DNA of 64,000 bases. It comes from Sphingomonas sp. PP-CE-3A-406 (GTDB lineage Bacteria; Pseudomonadota; Alphaproteobacteria; Sphingomonadales; Sphingomonadaceae). The DNA is taken from assembly GCF_003688625.1 (NCBI RefSeq), contig NZ_RCWY01000001.1, positions 558,001-622,000 of the forward strand, written 5' to 3'. Below the pieces are notes generated by a model. That model was not told where the DNA came from, searched no databases, and was given only the letters and a program-made list of their open reading frames with translations. Each line of letters starts with the position of its first letter. Position 1 is the first letter of the stretch. Position numbers and translations under genes: made by a program. Of this stretch, positions 35,881 to 46,286 are shown piece after piece.

Positions 35881-38800
35881 ATGCCAGACCTCAAGACGAT
35901 CCTTTCCTCGACGAGCCCGCTGATCCTCTCCGGCGTACCGTCCGGCTTCCAGCCGTCGCTGCTCGCCGACCTCGCGCGCGCCGCGAAGACCCGCGCGGTG
36001 TTCATCGCGCCGGACGATGCGGCGATGCGCGCGGTAGCCTCGACCGCGGCGTATTTCGCGCCCGATCTCGAAGTGCTGAGCTTCCCGGCCTGGGATTGCC
36101 TCCCCTACGACCGCGCCTCGCCGACGCTCCGCATCATGGCCGAGCGTGTTGCCGCGCTCCAGCGACTCCAGGGCAAGCAGAAAGGTCCGCAGCTCCTACT
36201 GACTACTGCGAACGCGGCGACGCAGCGCGTCCTCACCCCGTTCCGCATCCGCCAGCTCGTCGCGCGGCTTGCGCCCGGCGAACGGATCGGCCGCGACAAG
36301 CTCGCCATGCTGCTCCAGGCGAACGGCTATGTCCGCACCGACACCGTCCACGACCAGGGCGAGTACGCGGTGCGCGGCGGGATCGTCGATCTCTACCCGT
36401 CGGGCGAAGACCACGCGCTGCGACTCGATTTCTTCGGCGACGAGATCGAGAGCGTCCGTACCTTCGACGCGGCGGATCAGCGCACCACCGGCCGGATCGA
36501 CGGCTTCGTCCTGCTCCCCGCCTCCGAAGCGCTGCTCGACGAGGACTCGATCAAGCGCTTCCGCACCCGCTACCGCGACGCTTTCGGCGCGACGGCGACC
36601 GGCGATCCGATGTACCAAGCGATCTCCGAAGGCCGCCGCATCGCGGGCATGGAGCATTGGCTCCCGCTGTTCGAAGAGAAAATGGCGACGCTGTTCGACC
36701 ATCTCGGCGCCGACGACGTGGTGGTGCGCGACAACGGCGTCGCCGCGGCGGTGGAGAGCCGGCTCGAATCGATCGCCGACTATTACGAGAACCGCAAGCG
36801 CGCCGAGGCCGCCCAGCCCGGCAGCTATCGTCCGATGCCCGCCAAGGCGCTCTATCTCGACGCGCAGGAATGGTCCGGCGGCGTCGAGGCGTTCGCCGCG
36901 CATATCACCTCCCCGTTCCACGAACCGCCGAGCGACACCGTTCTCGACTTCGACGTCGACGGCCCACGCGATTTCGGTCCCGAGCGCGCGGCGCAGGCGA
37001 ACATCTACGAAGCCGTCGCGGATCACGTCGAGAAACTGCGCAAGCAGGGCCGGAAACCTATTCTCGCCAGCTACTCGATCGGCGCGCGGGAACGCCTTGG
37101 GAGCCTGCTCGCCGACCACGGCATGAAAGGCGGCAAGCACGCCGAGACGTGGCAGGACGCGCTCGGCATCGCCGACACTGCGCGCAGCTTCGGCGTCGCG
37201 CTGATCGTCCTGCCGCTCGATCACGGCTTCACCGCGCCGGGGATCGCGGTGCTCACCGAGCAGGACATGCTCGGCGACCGCCTCGTCCACCGCAAGAAGC
37301 GCAAGAAGTCCGCCGACGCGTTCCTCGCCGAACTCGCGACGCTGACGCCGGGTGATCTGGTCGTCCACACCGAGCACGGCATCGGCCGCTACGAGGGCCT
37401 TACCTCGATTCCGGTTGGCCAGAGCCCACATGATTGCGTCGCGCTGAGCTATGCCGGCGGCGACAAGCTGTACGTGCCGGTTGAGAATATCGACGTCCTC
37501 TCGCGCTACGGCTCGTCCGAGGAAGGCGCGACGCTCGACCGGCTTGGCGGCGAGGGCTGGCAGCGTCGCAAGTCGAAGATGAAGGAGCGGATTCGCGAGA
37601 TCGCCGGCGAACTCATCGCGACTGCCGCCGAACGTGCGCTGCATCCGGGCGACGTGCTCGAACCCGATGCGAGCGGGTATCCCAGCTTCGTCGATCGCTT
37701 CCCGTACGAGGAAACCGAGGACCAGGACCGCGCGATCGAGGACGTGCTCGGCGATCTCGCCGCGGGCAAACCGATGGACCGACTGGTGGTCGGCGACGTC
37801 GGCTTCGGCAAGACCGAGGTCGCGTTGCGCGCCGCCTTCGTCGCGGCGATGGGCGGCAAGCAGGTCGCGATCGTCTGCCCGACGACGCTGCTCGCACGCC
37901 AGCACTACAACAACTTCGTCGCCCGCTTCGAAGGCTTCCCGATGAACATGGGCCGCCTGTCGCGGCTCGTGACCGCGAGCGAGGCGAAGGCGACCAAGGA
38001 GGGGCTCGCGAACGGCACGATCGACGTCGTCATCGGCACGCATGCGCTGCTGGCGAAGAACATCGATTTCAAGCGCCTCGGGCTGGTCGTGGTCGACGAG
38101 GAGCAGCGGTTCGGCGTGACGCACAAGGAGCGGCTCAAGGCACTGCGGGCGGACGTCCACATGCTGACGCTGACCGCGACGCCGATCCCGCGCACGCTGC
38201 AGATGGCGATGTCGGGGATCCGCGAGCTGTCGGTCATCCAGACCCCGCCGGTCGATCGTCTCGCGGTGCGGACGTACATCATGCCCTTCGACCCGGTCGT
38301 GCTGCGCGAGGCGCTGCTGCGCGAGCATTACCGTGGCGGGCAGAGCTTCGTCGTCACGCCGCGCGTCGCGGATCTGCCTGAGATCGAGGATTTCCTGCGC
38401 GAACAGGTGCCCGAGATTCGCTTCGTCGTCGCGCACGGCCAGATGTCGCCGACCGAGGTCGAGGAGCGGATGTCGGCGTTCTACGACAAGAAGTTCGAAG
38501 TGCTCGTCTCGACCACGATCATCGAGAGCGGGATCGATATCGCGTCCGCCAACACGATGATCGTCCACCGCGCCGACCGCTTCGGCCTCGCCCAGCTGTA
38601 CCAGTTGCGCGGGCGCGTCGGACGATCGAAGACGCGGGCCTATGCGTATCTGGTGACGCCGCCCGAGCGCCAGATGACGGTGACTGCGGAGAAGCGCCTG
38701 AAGGTGTTGTCCGATCTCGATTCGCTGGGGGCTGGCTTCCAGCTGGCGAGCCACGATCTCGATATCCGTGGTGCCGGCAACATGCTCGGCGACGAGCAGA

Positions 38801-39351
38801 CCGGGCATATCAAGGAGGTCGGATTCGAACTCTACCAGGCGATGCTGGAAGAGGCGATCATGGACGCCAAGGCCGGCGGCATGACCTCGTCGCGGCCGCG
38901 CGATTTCTCCCCGCAGATCACGGTCGATGCGCCGATCCTCATTCCCGAGGATTACGTGCCCGATCTCGACCTGCGGATGGGGCTGTATCGCCGCCTCAAC
39001 GATCTCGACGAGAGCCAGGAGATCGAGGCGTTCGCGGCCGAGATGATCGACCGCTTCGGCCCGCTGCCGGATGCGACCGAGAATCTGATCAAGGTCATCG
39101 AGATCAAGCTGAACGCGAAACGCGCGTGCGTGTCGAAGATCGACGTCGGACCTAAGGGCGTGCTGGTCTCGTTCCACGACGACAAGCCGCCGAACATCGA
39201 CAAGCTGCTGGCGTATGTCGAGCGGCTGAACGGGGTCGCGCGGTTGCGGCCCGACAGCAAGCTGGTGCTCCAACGCGCGTGGGGCGATCCGAAAGCTCGG
39301 CTGCATGGGGCGCTGCAGTTGTCGAAGGGGTTGGCGAAGGCCGCTTCTTAA
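35881..39351 (+). CDS. mfd: Transcription-repair coupling factor Mfd
   Basis: 1156 aa. Removes RNA polymerase stalled at DNA lesions and recruits the UvrAB excision machinery. The UvrB-homology region is N-terminal (LEVLSFPAWDCLPYDR), then the polymerase-interacting domain (VVHTEHGIGRYEGL near residue 500) and the SF2 translocase: Walker A GDVGFGKTE, DEEQ in VVDEEQRFG, TATPIPRTLQMA and RGRVGRSKTRAYAYL. The TRCF C-terminal domain is present. Start set at 35881, directly after the repeat; an upstream in-frame ATG lies inside repeat DNA. Confidence 0.96.
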   Translation: MPDLKTILSSTSPLILSGVPSGFQPSLLADLARAAKTRAVFIAPDDAAMRAVASTAAYFAPDLEVLSFPAWDCLPYDRASPTLRIMAERVAALQRLQGKQKGPQLLLTTANAATQRVLTPFRIRQLVARLAPGERIGRDKLAMLLQANGYVRTDTVHDQGEYAVRGGIVDLYPSGEDHALRLDFFGDEIESVRTFDAADQRTTGRIDGFVLLPASEALLDEDSIKRFRTRYRDAFGATATGDPMYQAISEGRRIAGMEHWLPLFEEKMATLFDHLGADDVVVRDNGVAAAVESRLESIADYYENRKRAEAAQPGSYRPMPAKALYLDAQEWSGGVEAFAAHITSPFHEPPSDTVLDFDVDGPRDFGPERAAQANIYEAVADHVEKLRKQGRKPILASYSIGARERLGSLLADHGMKGGKHAETWQDALGIADTARSFGVALIVLPLDHGFTAPGIAVLTEQDMLGDRLVHRKKRKKSADAFLAELATLTPGDLVVHTEHGIGRYEGLTSIPVGQSPHDCVALSYAGGDKLYVPVENIDVLSRYGSSEEGATLDRLGGEGWQRRKSKMKERIREIAGELIATAAERALHPGDVLEPDASGYPSFVDRFPYEETEDQDRAIEDVLGDLAAGKPMDRLVVGDVGFGKTEVALRAAFVAAMGGKQVAIVCPTTLLARQHYNNFVARFEGFPMNMGRLSRLVTASEAKATKEGLANGTIDVVIGTHALLAKNIDFKRLGLVVVDEEQRFGVTHKERLKALRADVHMLTLTATPIPRTLQMAMSGIRELSVIQTPPVDRLAVRTYIMPFDPVVLREALLREHYRGGQSFVVTPRVADLPEIEDFLREQVPEIRFVVAHGQMSPTEVEERMSAFYDKKFEVLVSTTIIESGIDIASANTMIVHRADRFGLAQLYQLRGRVGRSKTRAYAYLVTPPERQMTVTAEKRLKVLSDLDSLGAGFQLASHDLDIRGAGNMLGDEQTGHIKEVGFELYQAMLEEAIMDAKAGGMTSSRPRDFSPQITVDAPILIPEDYVPDLDLRMGLYRRLNDLDESQEIEAFAAEMIDRFGPLPDATENLIKVIEIKLNAKRACVSKIDVGPKGVLVSFHDDKPPNIDKLLAYVERLNGVARLRPDSKLVLQRAWGDPKARLHGALQLSKGLAKAAS

Positions 39352-39457
39352 GCCCTCTCCCCCTCGGGGAGAGGGTTGGGTGAGGGGCGCCGCGAGCGCT
39401 GCCCTCTGCAACGGCCCCTCACCCCGGCCCTCTCCCCGCAGGGGAGAGGGAGCAGGG
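39352..39457. repeat. REP-like repeat, family CTCTCCCC/GGGGAGAG, copy B
   Basis: The arms AGCCCTCTCCCCCTCGGGGA and CTCTCCCCGCAGGGGAGAGG flank a central GCGCTGCCCTCTGCAACG segment that differs from copies A and C. It starts one base after the mfd stop codon and runs up to the terminator at 39465. Confidence 0.85.
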
Positions 39458-39464
39458 TAACAAA

Positions 39465-39499
39465 AGGGCCGGACTACCCTGGGGTAGCCCGGCCTTTTT
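39465..39499. terminator. Rho-independent terminator, probably bidirectional
   Basis: Inverted arms GGCCGGACTACCCT and GGGGTAGCCCGGCC form a strong stem, preceded by AAAAG and followed by TTTTTAT. It lies between mfd (rightward) and the lipoprotein gene (leftward). Confidence 0.85.
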
Positions 39500-39519
39500 A
39501 TCGTCGCGGAAGCCTTAGC

Positions 39520-40146
39520 TTACTTCGGCAACACGACGCTCGGCCCGATGCTGTCCACAACCTTGCGCGCATCGAACGCGCGGATATTGTCGCGCGGGAT
39601 CGGGCCCTTGCGCATCACGATCTCGGCGGTCGCCTCATAGCGATCGATCGTGCGGACATCGAAGTCGTTGCCCCATGGGCCACCACCGAAACCGCCATAG
39701 CCGCCGCCGAACCCGCCGCCAAAGCCACCATAGGGGCTCCAGTTACGCCAGCCGAAACCGCGGCCGTAATAGCGCCACGACGGACCCCAGTAGCCGCCGA
39801 AGCCGCCATATCCGAACCCGCCACCGAGACCCGGCGTCGTATAGGTGCGCGACTGAAGGTTGGTGTCGCGGTCGGCCATCAGGTAGTAATCATAGCCGTT
39901 CTGCAACGTCAGCTCGGCGGCACGGAAGAAGAGGTACCGCTCGACGGTATCGCGCGACGTGACGCTGTTGCCGGCGAAGCTCACGAGGAAGCGGCCGGGC
40001 TCGACCTGGCGGTCGCTGTAGCCGGTGCGGTTGAACCCCTGCCCCGTCGCGGGGCGATAAGCGGTCTCGGTCGCGCATCCGGCCAGCAGCAGCGCGCCCG
40101 TTGCGAGCGCTGCGAGTGCGACCTTGCGACCCGGTGTCTTGAACAT
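39520..40146 (-). CDS. CC0125/CC1285-type lipoprotein, Gly/Tyr-rich
   Basis: 208 aa. Lipobox LLLAGC (Cys24) follows a standard signal. The conserved part YRPATGQGFNRTGYSDRQVE, FLVSFAGNSVTSRDTVERYL and FRAAELTLQNGYDYYLMA matches an alphaproteobacterial lipoprotein family of unknown function. Residues about 105-150 are very rich in Gly, Tyr, Phe and Trp (for example GYGGFGGYWGPSW), so the chain may be partly disordered or surface-exposed. The start at 40146 was chosen because it gives the lipoprotein signal; a longer frame exists upstream. Confidence 0.82.
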   Translation of the reverse strand: MFKTPGRKVALAALATGALLLAGCATETAYRPATGQGFNRTGYSDRQVEPGRFLVSFAGNSVTSRDTVERYLFFRAAELTLQNGYDYYLMADRDTNLQSRTYTTPGLGGGFGYGGFGGYWGPSWRYYGRGFGWRNWSPYGGFGGGFGGGYGGFGGGPWGNDFDVRTIDRYEATAEIVMRKGPIPRDNIRAFDARKVVDSIGPSVVLPK

Positions 40147-40269
40147 GGTGTCGTCTCCGTTCGCGGCGAATGCGGCGAAACGCCGCTTATTAGCCGTCAA
40201 TGGTGGAACGGTTGATGAACGGGATCGCTCCAATACGCCACCATACTGACTCATTTTTCATGATCCGCG

Positions 40270-40686
40270 TTACTCGCCAATGACATGCAGCGCGAGCGTG
40301 CGACGATGCGGGCGGCGGCGGTGTTCGAACAGGTAGATGCCCTGCCATGTGCCGAGCGCGATTTGGCCGTCGATCAGGGGGATCGAGAGTTGGACCTGGG
40401 TGAGCGCGGTGCGGAGGTGCGCCGGCATGTCGTCCGGGCCTTCGTCGTCGTGTTCGTACTTGTGCGATTCGGGAGCGATGCGGGCGAAATAGGCTTCGAG
40501 GTCGGTTCGAACCTCGGGCGCCGCGTTTTCCTGGATGAGGAGCGAGGCGGAGGTGTGGCGGCAGAATACCGTCAGGAGGCCTTCGGTGAGGCGTTGGTCG
40601 CGGGTCCAGCGGGCGATCTTGTCGGTGACGTCGACGAGGCCTTGGCGGGTGGTGTCGATGGCTAGGGTCGTGGTGGCTTGGCGCAT
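40270..40686 (-). CDS. yjbQ: YjbQ/UPF0047 family protein
   Basis: 138 aa. The family core TVFCRHTSASLLIQENAAPEV (near 40-60) and the C-terminal GTWQGIYLFEHRRRPHRR define the YjbQ/UPF0047 family, which has shown secondary thiamine-phosphate synthase activity in vitro. HTSAS and the Glu/His residues form the likely metal site. The physiological role is uncertain. It lies downstream of secA on the same strand, but a ~278-base repeat-rich gap separates them. Confidence 0.9.
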   Translation of the reverse strand: MRQATTTLAIDTTRQGLVDVTDKIARWTRDQRLTEGLLTVFCRHTSASLLIQENAAPEVRTDLEAYFARIAPESHKYEHDDEGPDDMPAHLRTALTQVQLSIPLIDGQIALGTWQGIYLFEHRRRPHRRTLALHVIGE

Positions 40687-40723
40687 GGGGTCCTAACGAT
40701 CGGTCGGACGGGTTGCTCCACCG

Positions 40724-40799
40724 TTCCCCCGCGAAGGCGGGGGTCCAGGAGTCCCATAGGCCATCGCCAGTAGCCTGGACTCCCGCCTTCGCGGGAGAA
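40724..40799. repeat. Dispersed GCGAAGGCGGG hairpin repeat
   Basis: The arms at 40724-40749 (TTCCCCCGCGAAGGCGGGGG onward) and 40774-40799 (ending CGCCTTCGCGGGAGAA) can pair across a short spacer, and each arm also folds on itself. A related repeat is at 62362-62455. It lies immediately beside the long-hairpin repeat at 40825. Confidence 0.75.
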
Positions 40800-40824
40800 C
40801 AGAAGGCCGCATCATACTGCCCCA

Positions 40825-40921
40825 CCCCGGCGAAGGCCGGGGCCCAGTTGGGGGACGTTGCTAACTGCGGACACGCTTCGTTACTCCGACCTTTCCAACT
40901 GGGCCCCGGCCTCCGCCGGGG
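40825..40921. repeat. Dispersed long-hairpin repeat, copy 2
   Basis: The arms 40825-40851 and 40895-40921 pair at 26 of 27 positions around a 43-base loop. Against the copy at 7519-7616 the stem changes from CAATTG to CAGTTG on one arm and to CAACTG on the other, so the pair is preserved. The loop keeps GACGTTGCTAAC and TTACTCCGACCTTTC. It lies between secA and yjbQ. Confidence 0.8.
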
Positions 40922-40964
40922 TGGTGAACGGTTGGGAGGTTAGAGCGTCAGGTCACTCAGCCGC

Positions 40965-43703
<2,739 letters not shown>

Positions 43704-43802
43704 GGGCTGATTTCCTGAATTTGAGACGCGGCGGCACGCAGGGGGCGCACGCGGAAGCGGATCGCTCTGATCCGAAGGTTACGACAAGGTCACACCAAGA
43801 CG

Positions 43803-44054
43803 CTATTCGCGGCGGCGCTCTGCCCATAGCGGATGCGAGACGACTGCTATCGTGCGCAGCGTGGTAGCGACCGCGACCTGAGGAAGAACGGGAAGCCCAG
43901 ATACGGGTCTTATCAAGACCTTGGCTGGCGTTGCTGCTATTGACTGCGAGCAGACGCTGCCCTGTGCTACGGCCTGTGCCGACTGACCACGCCCGCCCGG
44001 CACCGCGCCGGTCAGCGCGGACAAGAGTGCGGAGAGGAGTAGCAGCAGGTTCAT
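43803..44054 (-). CDS. Small hypothetical protein, probable membrane or secreted
   Basis: 83 aa. The N-terminal segment NLLLLLSALLSALTG acts as a signal or membrane helix. A mid-polar region has a single Cys, a second weakly hydrophobic stretch (LPVLPQVAVATTL) follows, and the C terminus is basic (ERRRE). It lies 99 bases upstream of secA on the same strand. The pattern is familiar from sphingomonad genomes near secA, but I know no function. The start at 44054 was preferred over 44096 because it begins with the hydrophobic segment. Confidence 0.62.
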   Translation of the reverse strand: MNLLLLLSALLSALTGAVPGGRGQSAQAVAQGSVCSQSIAATPAKVLIRPVSGLPVLPQVAVATTLRTIAVVSHPLWAERRRE

Positions 44055-44200
44055 GCGGAACCGGCTGTATGCGAGCCCGTGCGATAAATCTACCATTCGT
44101 CTTAACAGAGCACCCGGCGGACGCGGCGGGGGAGCGTCCGCCCGGGCGATCTCCGCGCGCGTCGTCTTGCCGCCCGCCCGGCAAAGACTATGAAGGCGTC

Positions 44201-45421
44201 ATGCAGACCTCGCCCCTCGCCTTGCCCTTCCCCGACGCCCCTTCGATCGACGGAGTCGCGCTGCATGTCGCGCGCGCGCAATACAAGACCTGGGATCGGT
44301 GCGATCTGACGTTCGTGACGCTCGATCCGGGGACAGTGGTCGCGGGCGTGCTAACGACGAGCAAATGTCCCTCCCCCGAAGTCGAATGGTGCCGTGCGGC
44401 GCTGACGCTTGGTCAGGCGCGCGCGCTGGTGGTGAATGCGGGCAATTCGAACGCCTTTACCGGCTCGCGCGGCCGGGCGGCGGTCGAAGCGATCGCGGCG
44501 CGAACGGCGGCACATCTCGGGTGCCAGCCTTCGGACGTGTTCGTGTCCTCGACGGGCGTGATCGGCGTGCCGTTGCCGATCGACAAGGCCGAGGCCGGAT
44601 TGGACGCCGCGTTCGCCGCGGAACCCTGCGGCTGGGAGGATGCCGCCGCGACGATCATGACGACCGACACCTTCACCAAGGGCGCGGTGACGACCGCGGT
44701 GATCGGCGATCGCACCGTCTCGCTGGTGGGGATCATCAAGGGCTCGGGGATGATCGCGCCGGACATGGCGACGATGCTCGGCTTCATCTTCACCGACGCC
44801 GCGGTCGAGCCGGAATTCCTGCAGGCCGCGCTGTCGAAGGCGAACGCGCCGAGCTTCTCGTGCATCACCGTCGACAGCGACACCTCGACCAGCGACACGG
44901 TGCTGGCGTTCGCGACGGGCAAGGCCGGTAACGTCGCGCTGGCGGACGATGACAGCGTGGGGGCGGACGCCTTCCGCGCTGCACTGGCAGACCTGTGTCA
45001 TCAACTCGCCATGCTCGTCGTTCGTGACGGCGAAGGCGCGCAGAAGCTGATCGAGATCCAGGTAACTGGCGCGGACAGCGACCGCAGCGCACACCGCATC
45101 GCGATGAGCATCGCCAACTCACCCCTGGTGAAGACAGCAATCGCCGGCGAGGACGCCAACTGGGGCCGCGTGGTCATGGCGGTCGGCAAGGCCGGCGAAC
45201 CAGCAGATCGGGACACGCTCTCGATCCGCTTCGGAAATACGCAGGTTGCCGAGGGTGGCTTGGCGCTGAGCCGCTATGACGAGGCGCCAGTAGCTGCGCA
45301 CCTGAAAGGCCACCAGATCGAAATAGGCGTCGATCTTGCGCTCGGCGAGGGTAAAGCCACGGTATGGACTTGCGACCTTACGCACGGCTACATTTCGATC
45401 AACGCCGACTATCGGTCGTGA
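44201..45421 (+). CDS. argJ: Bifunctional glutamate N-acetyltransferase/amino-acid acetyltransferase ArgJ
   Basis: 406 aa. It transfers the acetyl group from N-acetylornithine to glutamate and may also use acetyl-CoA, in the cyclic arginine pathway. The self-cleavage site lies in the KGSGMIAPDMATMLGF block, where Thr of MATML becomes the new N terminus. IMTTDTFTKGA, VVNAGNSNAFTG and NWGRVVMAVGKAGE are family signatures. The start at 44201 was chosen over the longer upstream frame, which is Arg/Pro-rich and unlike the family. It is transcribed divergently from secA and its small upstream gene. Confidence 0.95.
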   Translation: MQTSPLALPFPDAPSIDGVALHVARAQYKTWDRCDLTFVTLDPGTVVAGVLTTSKCPSPEVEWCRAALTLGQARALVVNAGNSNAFTGSRGRAAVEAIAARTAAHLGCQPSDVFVSSTGVIGVPLPIDKAEAGLDAAFAAEPCGWEDAAATIMTTDTFTKGAVTTAVIGDRTVSLVGIIKGSGMIAPDMATMLGFIFTDAAVEPEFLQAALSKANAPSFSCITVDSDTSTSDTVLAFATGKAGNVALADDDSVGADAFRAALADLCHQLAMLVVRDGEGAQKLIEIQVTGADSDRSAHRIAMSIANSPLVKTAIAGEDANWGRVVMAVGKAGEPADRDTLSIRFGNTQVAEGGLALSRYDEAPVAAHLKGHQIEIGVDLALGEGKATVWTCDLTHGYISINADYRS

Positions 45422-45434
45422 TCACGACAGCAGG

Positions 45435-45899
45435 CTAGAGTGCGTCGATTGCGAGAATCCTCTCGACCACTACCATGCCGGGAAAGGCGCCTTCGTGCCC
45501 AAAGCATGACGACCGTCCGAAGGAGTCGCGATCATTGCAATTCATGTTCAGCGTCTCGGCCCCCACGAACCGGACCCGATAGGCATGCGGCGTCATAACC
45601 TCTGCAATGCGGTCCGCTAAATTGGCGCGGACGAGAGCTTCCCTCCGGTTTATCTCGAGCCAGACACTCGAACGCGAAGCGGGAATGACCGCCAACGTCG
45701 TGGCACGGTCAAAAAATTGCTGCCCTTCGAACGTGTCGTACCAAACGCCTCCGTATATCCGAGCCGGCTTCAGCGGAATACATGCCCGGATCATAGCAGT
45801 GTGGTCTTGGCGTCGACGCGCTGCCTCACACGCGTCTGACCTATATAGGTCAGACGATGACGGCGCTGCCGCCAGAAGCAGCAGCGCCGTCATTAACAT
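45435..45899 (-). CDS. Hypothetical secreted protein downstream of trxA
   Basis: 154 aa. A short signal-like N terminus ([16 protein letters not shown]) is followed by a mixed domain with four Cys (residues about 24, 40, 125, 134), which could form disulfides in the periplasm. I recognise no family. The ATG overlaps the trxA stop by one base (TGATG), so it is translationally coupled to thioredoxin. Its base composition is somewhat less GC-rich than its neighbours, suggesting a more recent arrival. Confidence 0.68.
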   Translation of the reverse strand: MLMTALLLLAAAPSSSDLYRSDACEAARRRQDHTAMIRACIPLKPARIYGGVWYDTFEGQQFFDRATTLAVIPASRSSVWLEINRREALVRANLADRIAEVMTPHAYRVRFVGAETLNMNCNDRDSFGRSSCFGHEGAFPGMVVVERILAIDAL

Positions 45900-46222
45900 C
45901 AGGCCAGCTCACCCTCGAGCCATGCCTTCAACCGGCCCTTGGGCTCGGCGCCGACCTTGGTCGCTGCCGGTGCGCCGCCCTTGAAGAGGATCATCGTTGG
46001 GATACCGCGCACGCCATACTTGCCCGGCGCGTCGGGGTTCTCGTCGATGTTGAGCTTGGCGATCGTCACCTTCTCGCCCAATTCTTCCGAAATCTCCTCG
46101 AGCGACGGCCCGATCATCTTGCACGGGCCGCACCATTCCGCCCAGAAATCGACGAGCACGGGCCCGTCGGCGTTCAGTACGTCCGCATCGAAGCTGGCAT
46201 CGGTGATCTGCTTGGTCGCCAT
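45899..46222 (-). CDS. trxA: Thioredoxin
   Basis: 107 aa, standard length. The redox motif WCGPCK has Cys31 and Cys34, DFWAEW precedes it, and the cis-Pro loop is [11 protein letters not shown]. It is the cytosolic dithiol reductant for ribonucleotide reductase and other targets. It lies at the end of the addB-addA gene line, 64 bases after addA, and overlaps the following hypothetical gene by one base. Confidence 0.97.
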   Translation of the reverse strand: MATKQITDASFDADVLNADGPVLVDFWAEWCGPCKMIGPSLEEISEELGEKVTIAKLNIDENPDAPGKYGVRGIPTMILFKGGAPAATKVGAEPKGRLKAWLEGELA

Positions 46223-46286
46223 CGTAAATTCTCCTTGGTTGAGTCGTATCTAAGGTCGCCCGCGTGTGCGCTCAACCACCGGGGCG

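Noticed and set aside
36196..39411. 1071-residue open frame antisense to mfd
   Set aside because: It is a mirror of a well-conserved gene in GC-rich DNA, with Arg/His/Asp/Val-rich composition and no recognisable domain. The sense gene is certain.
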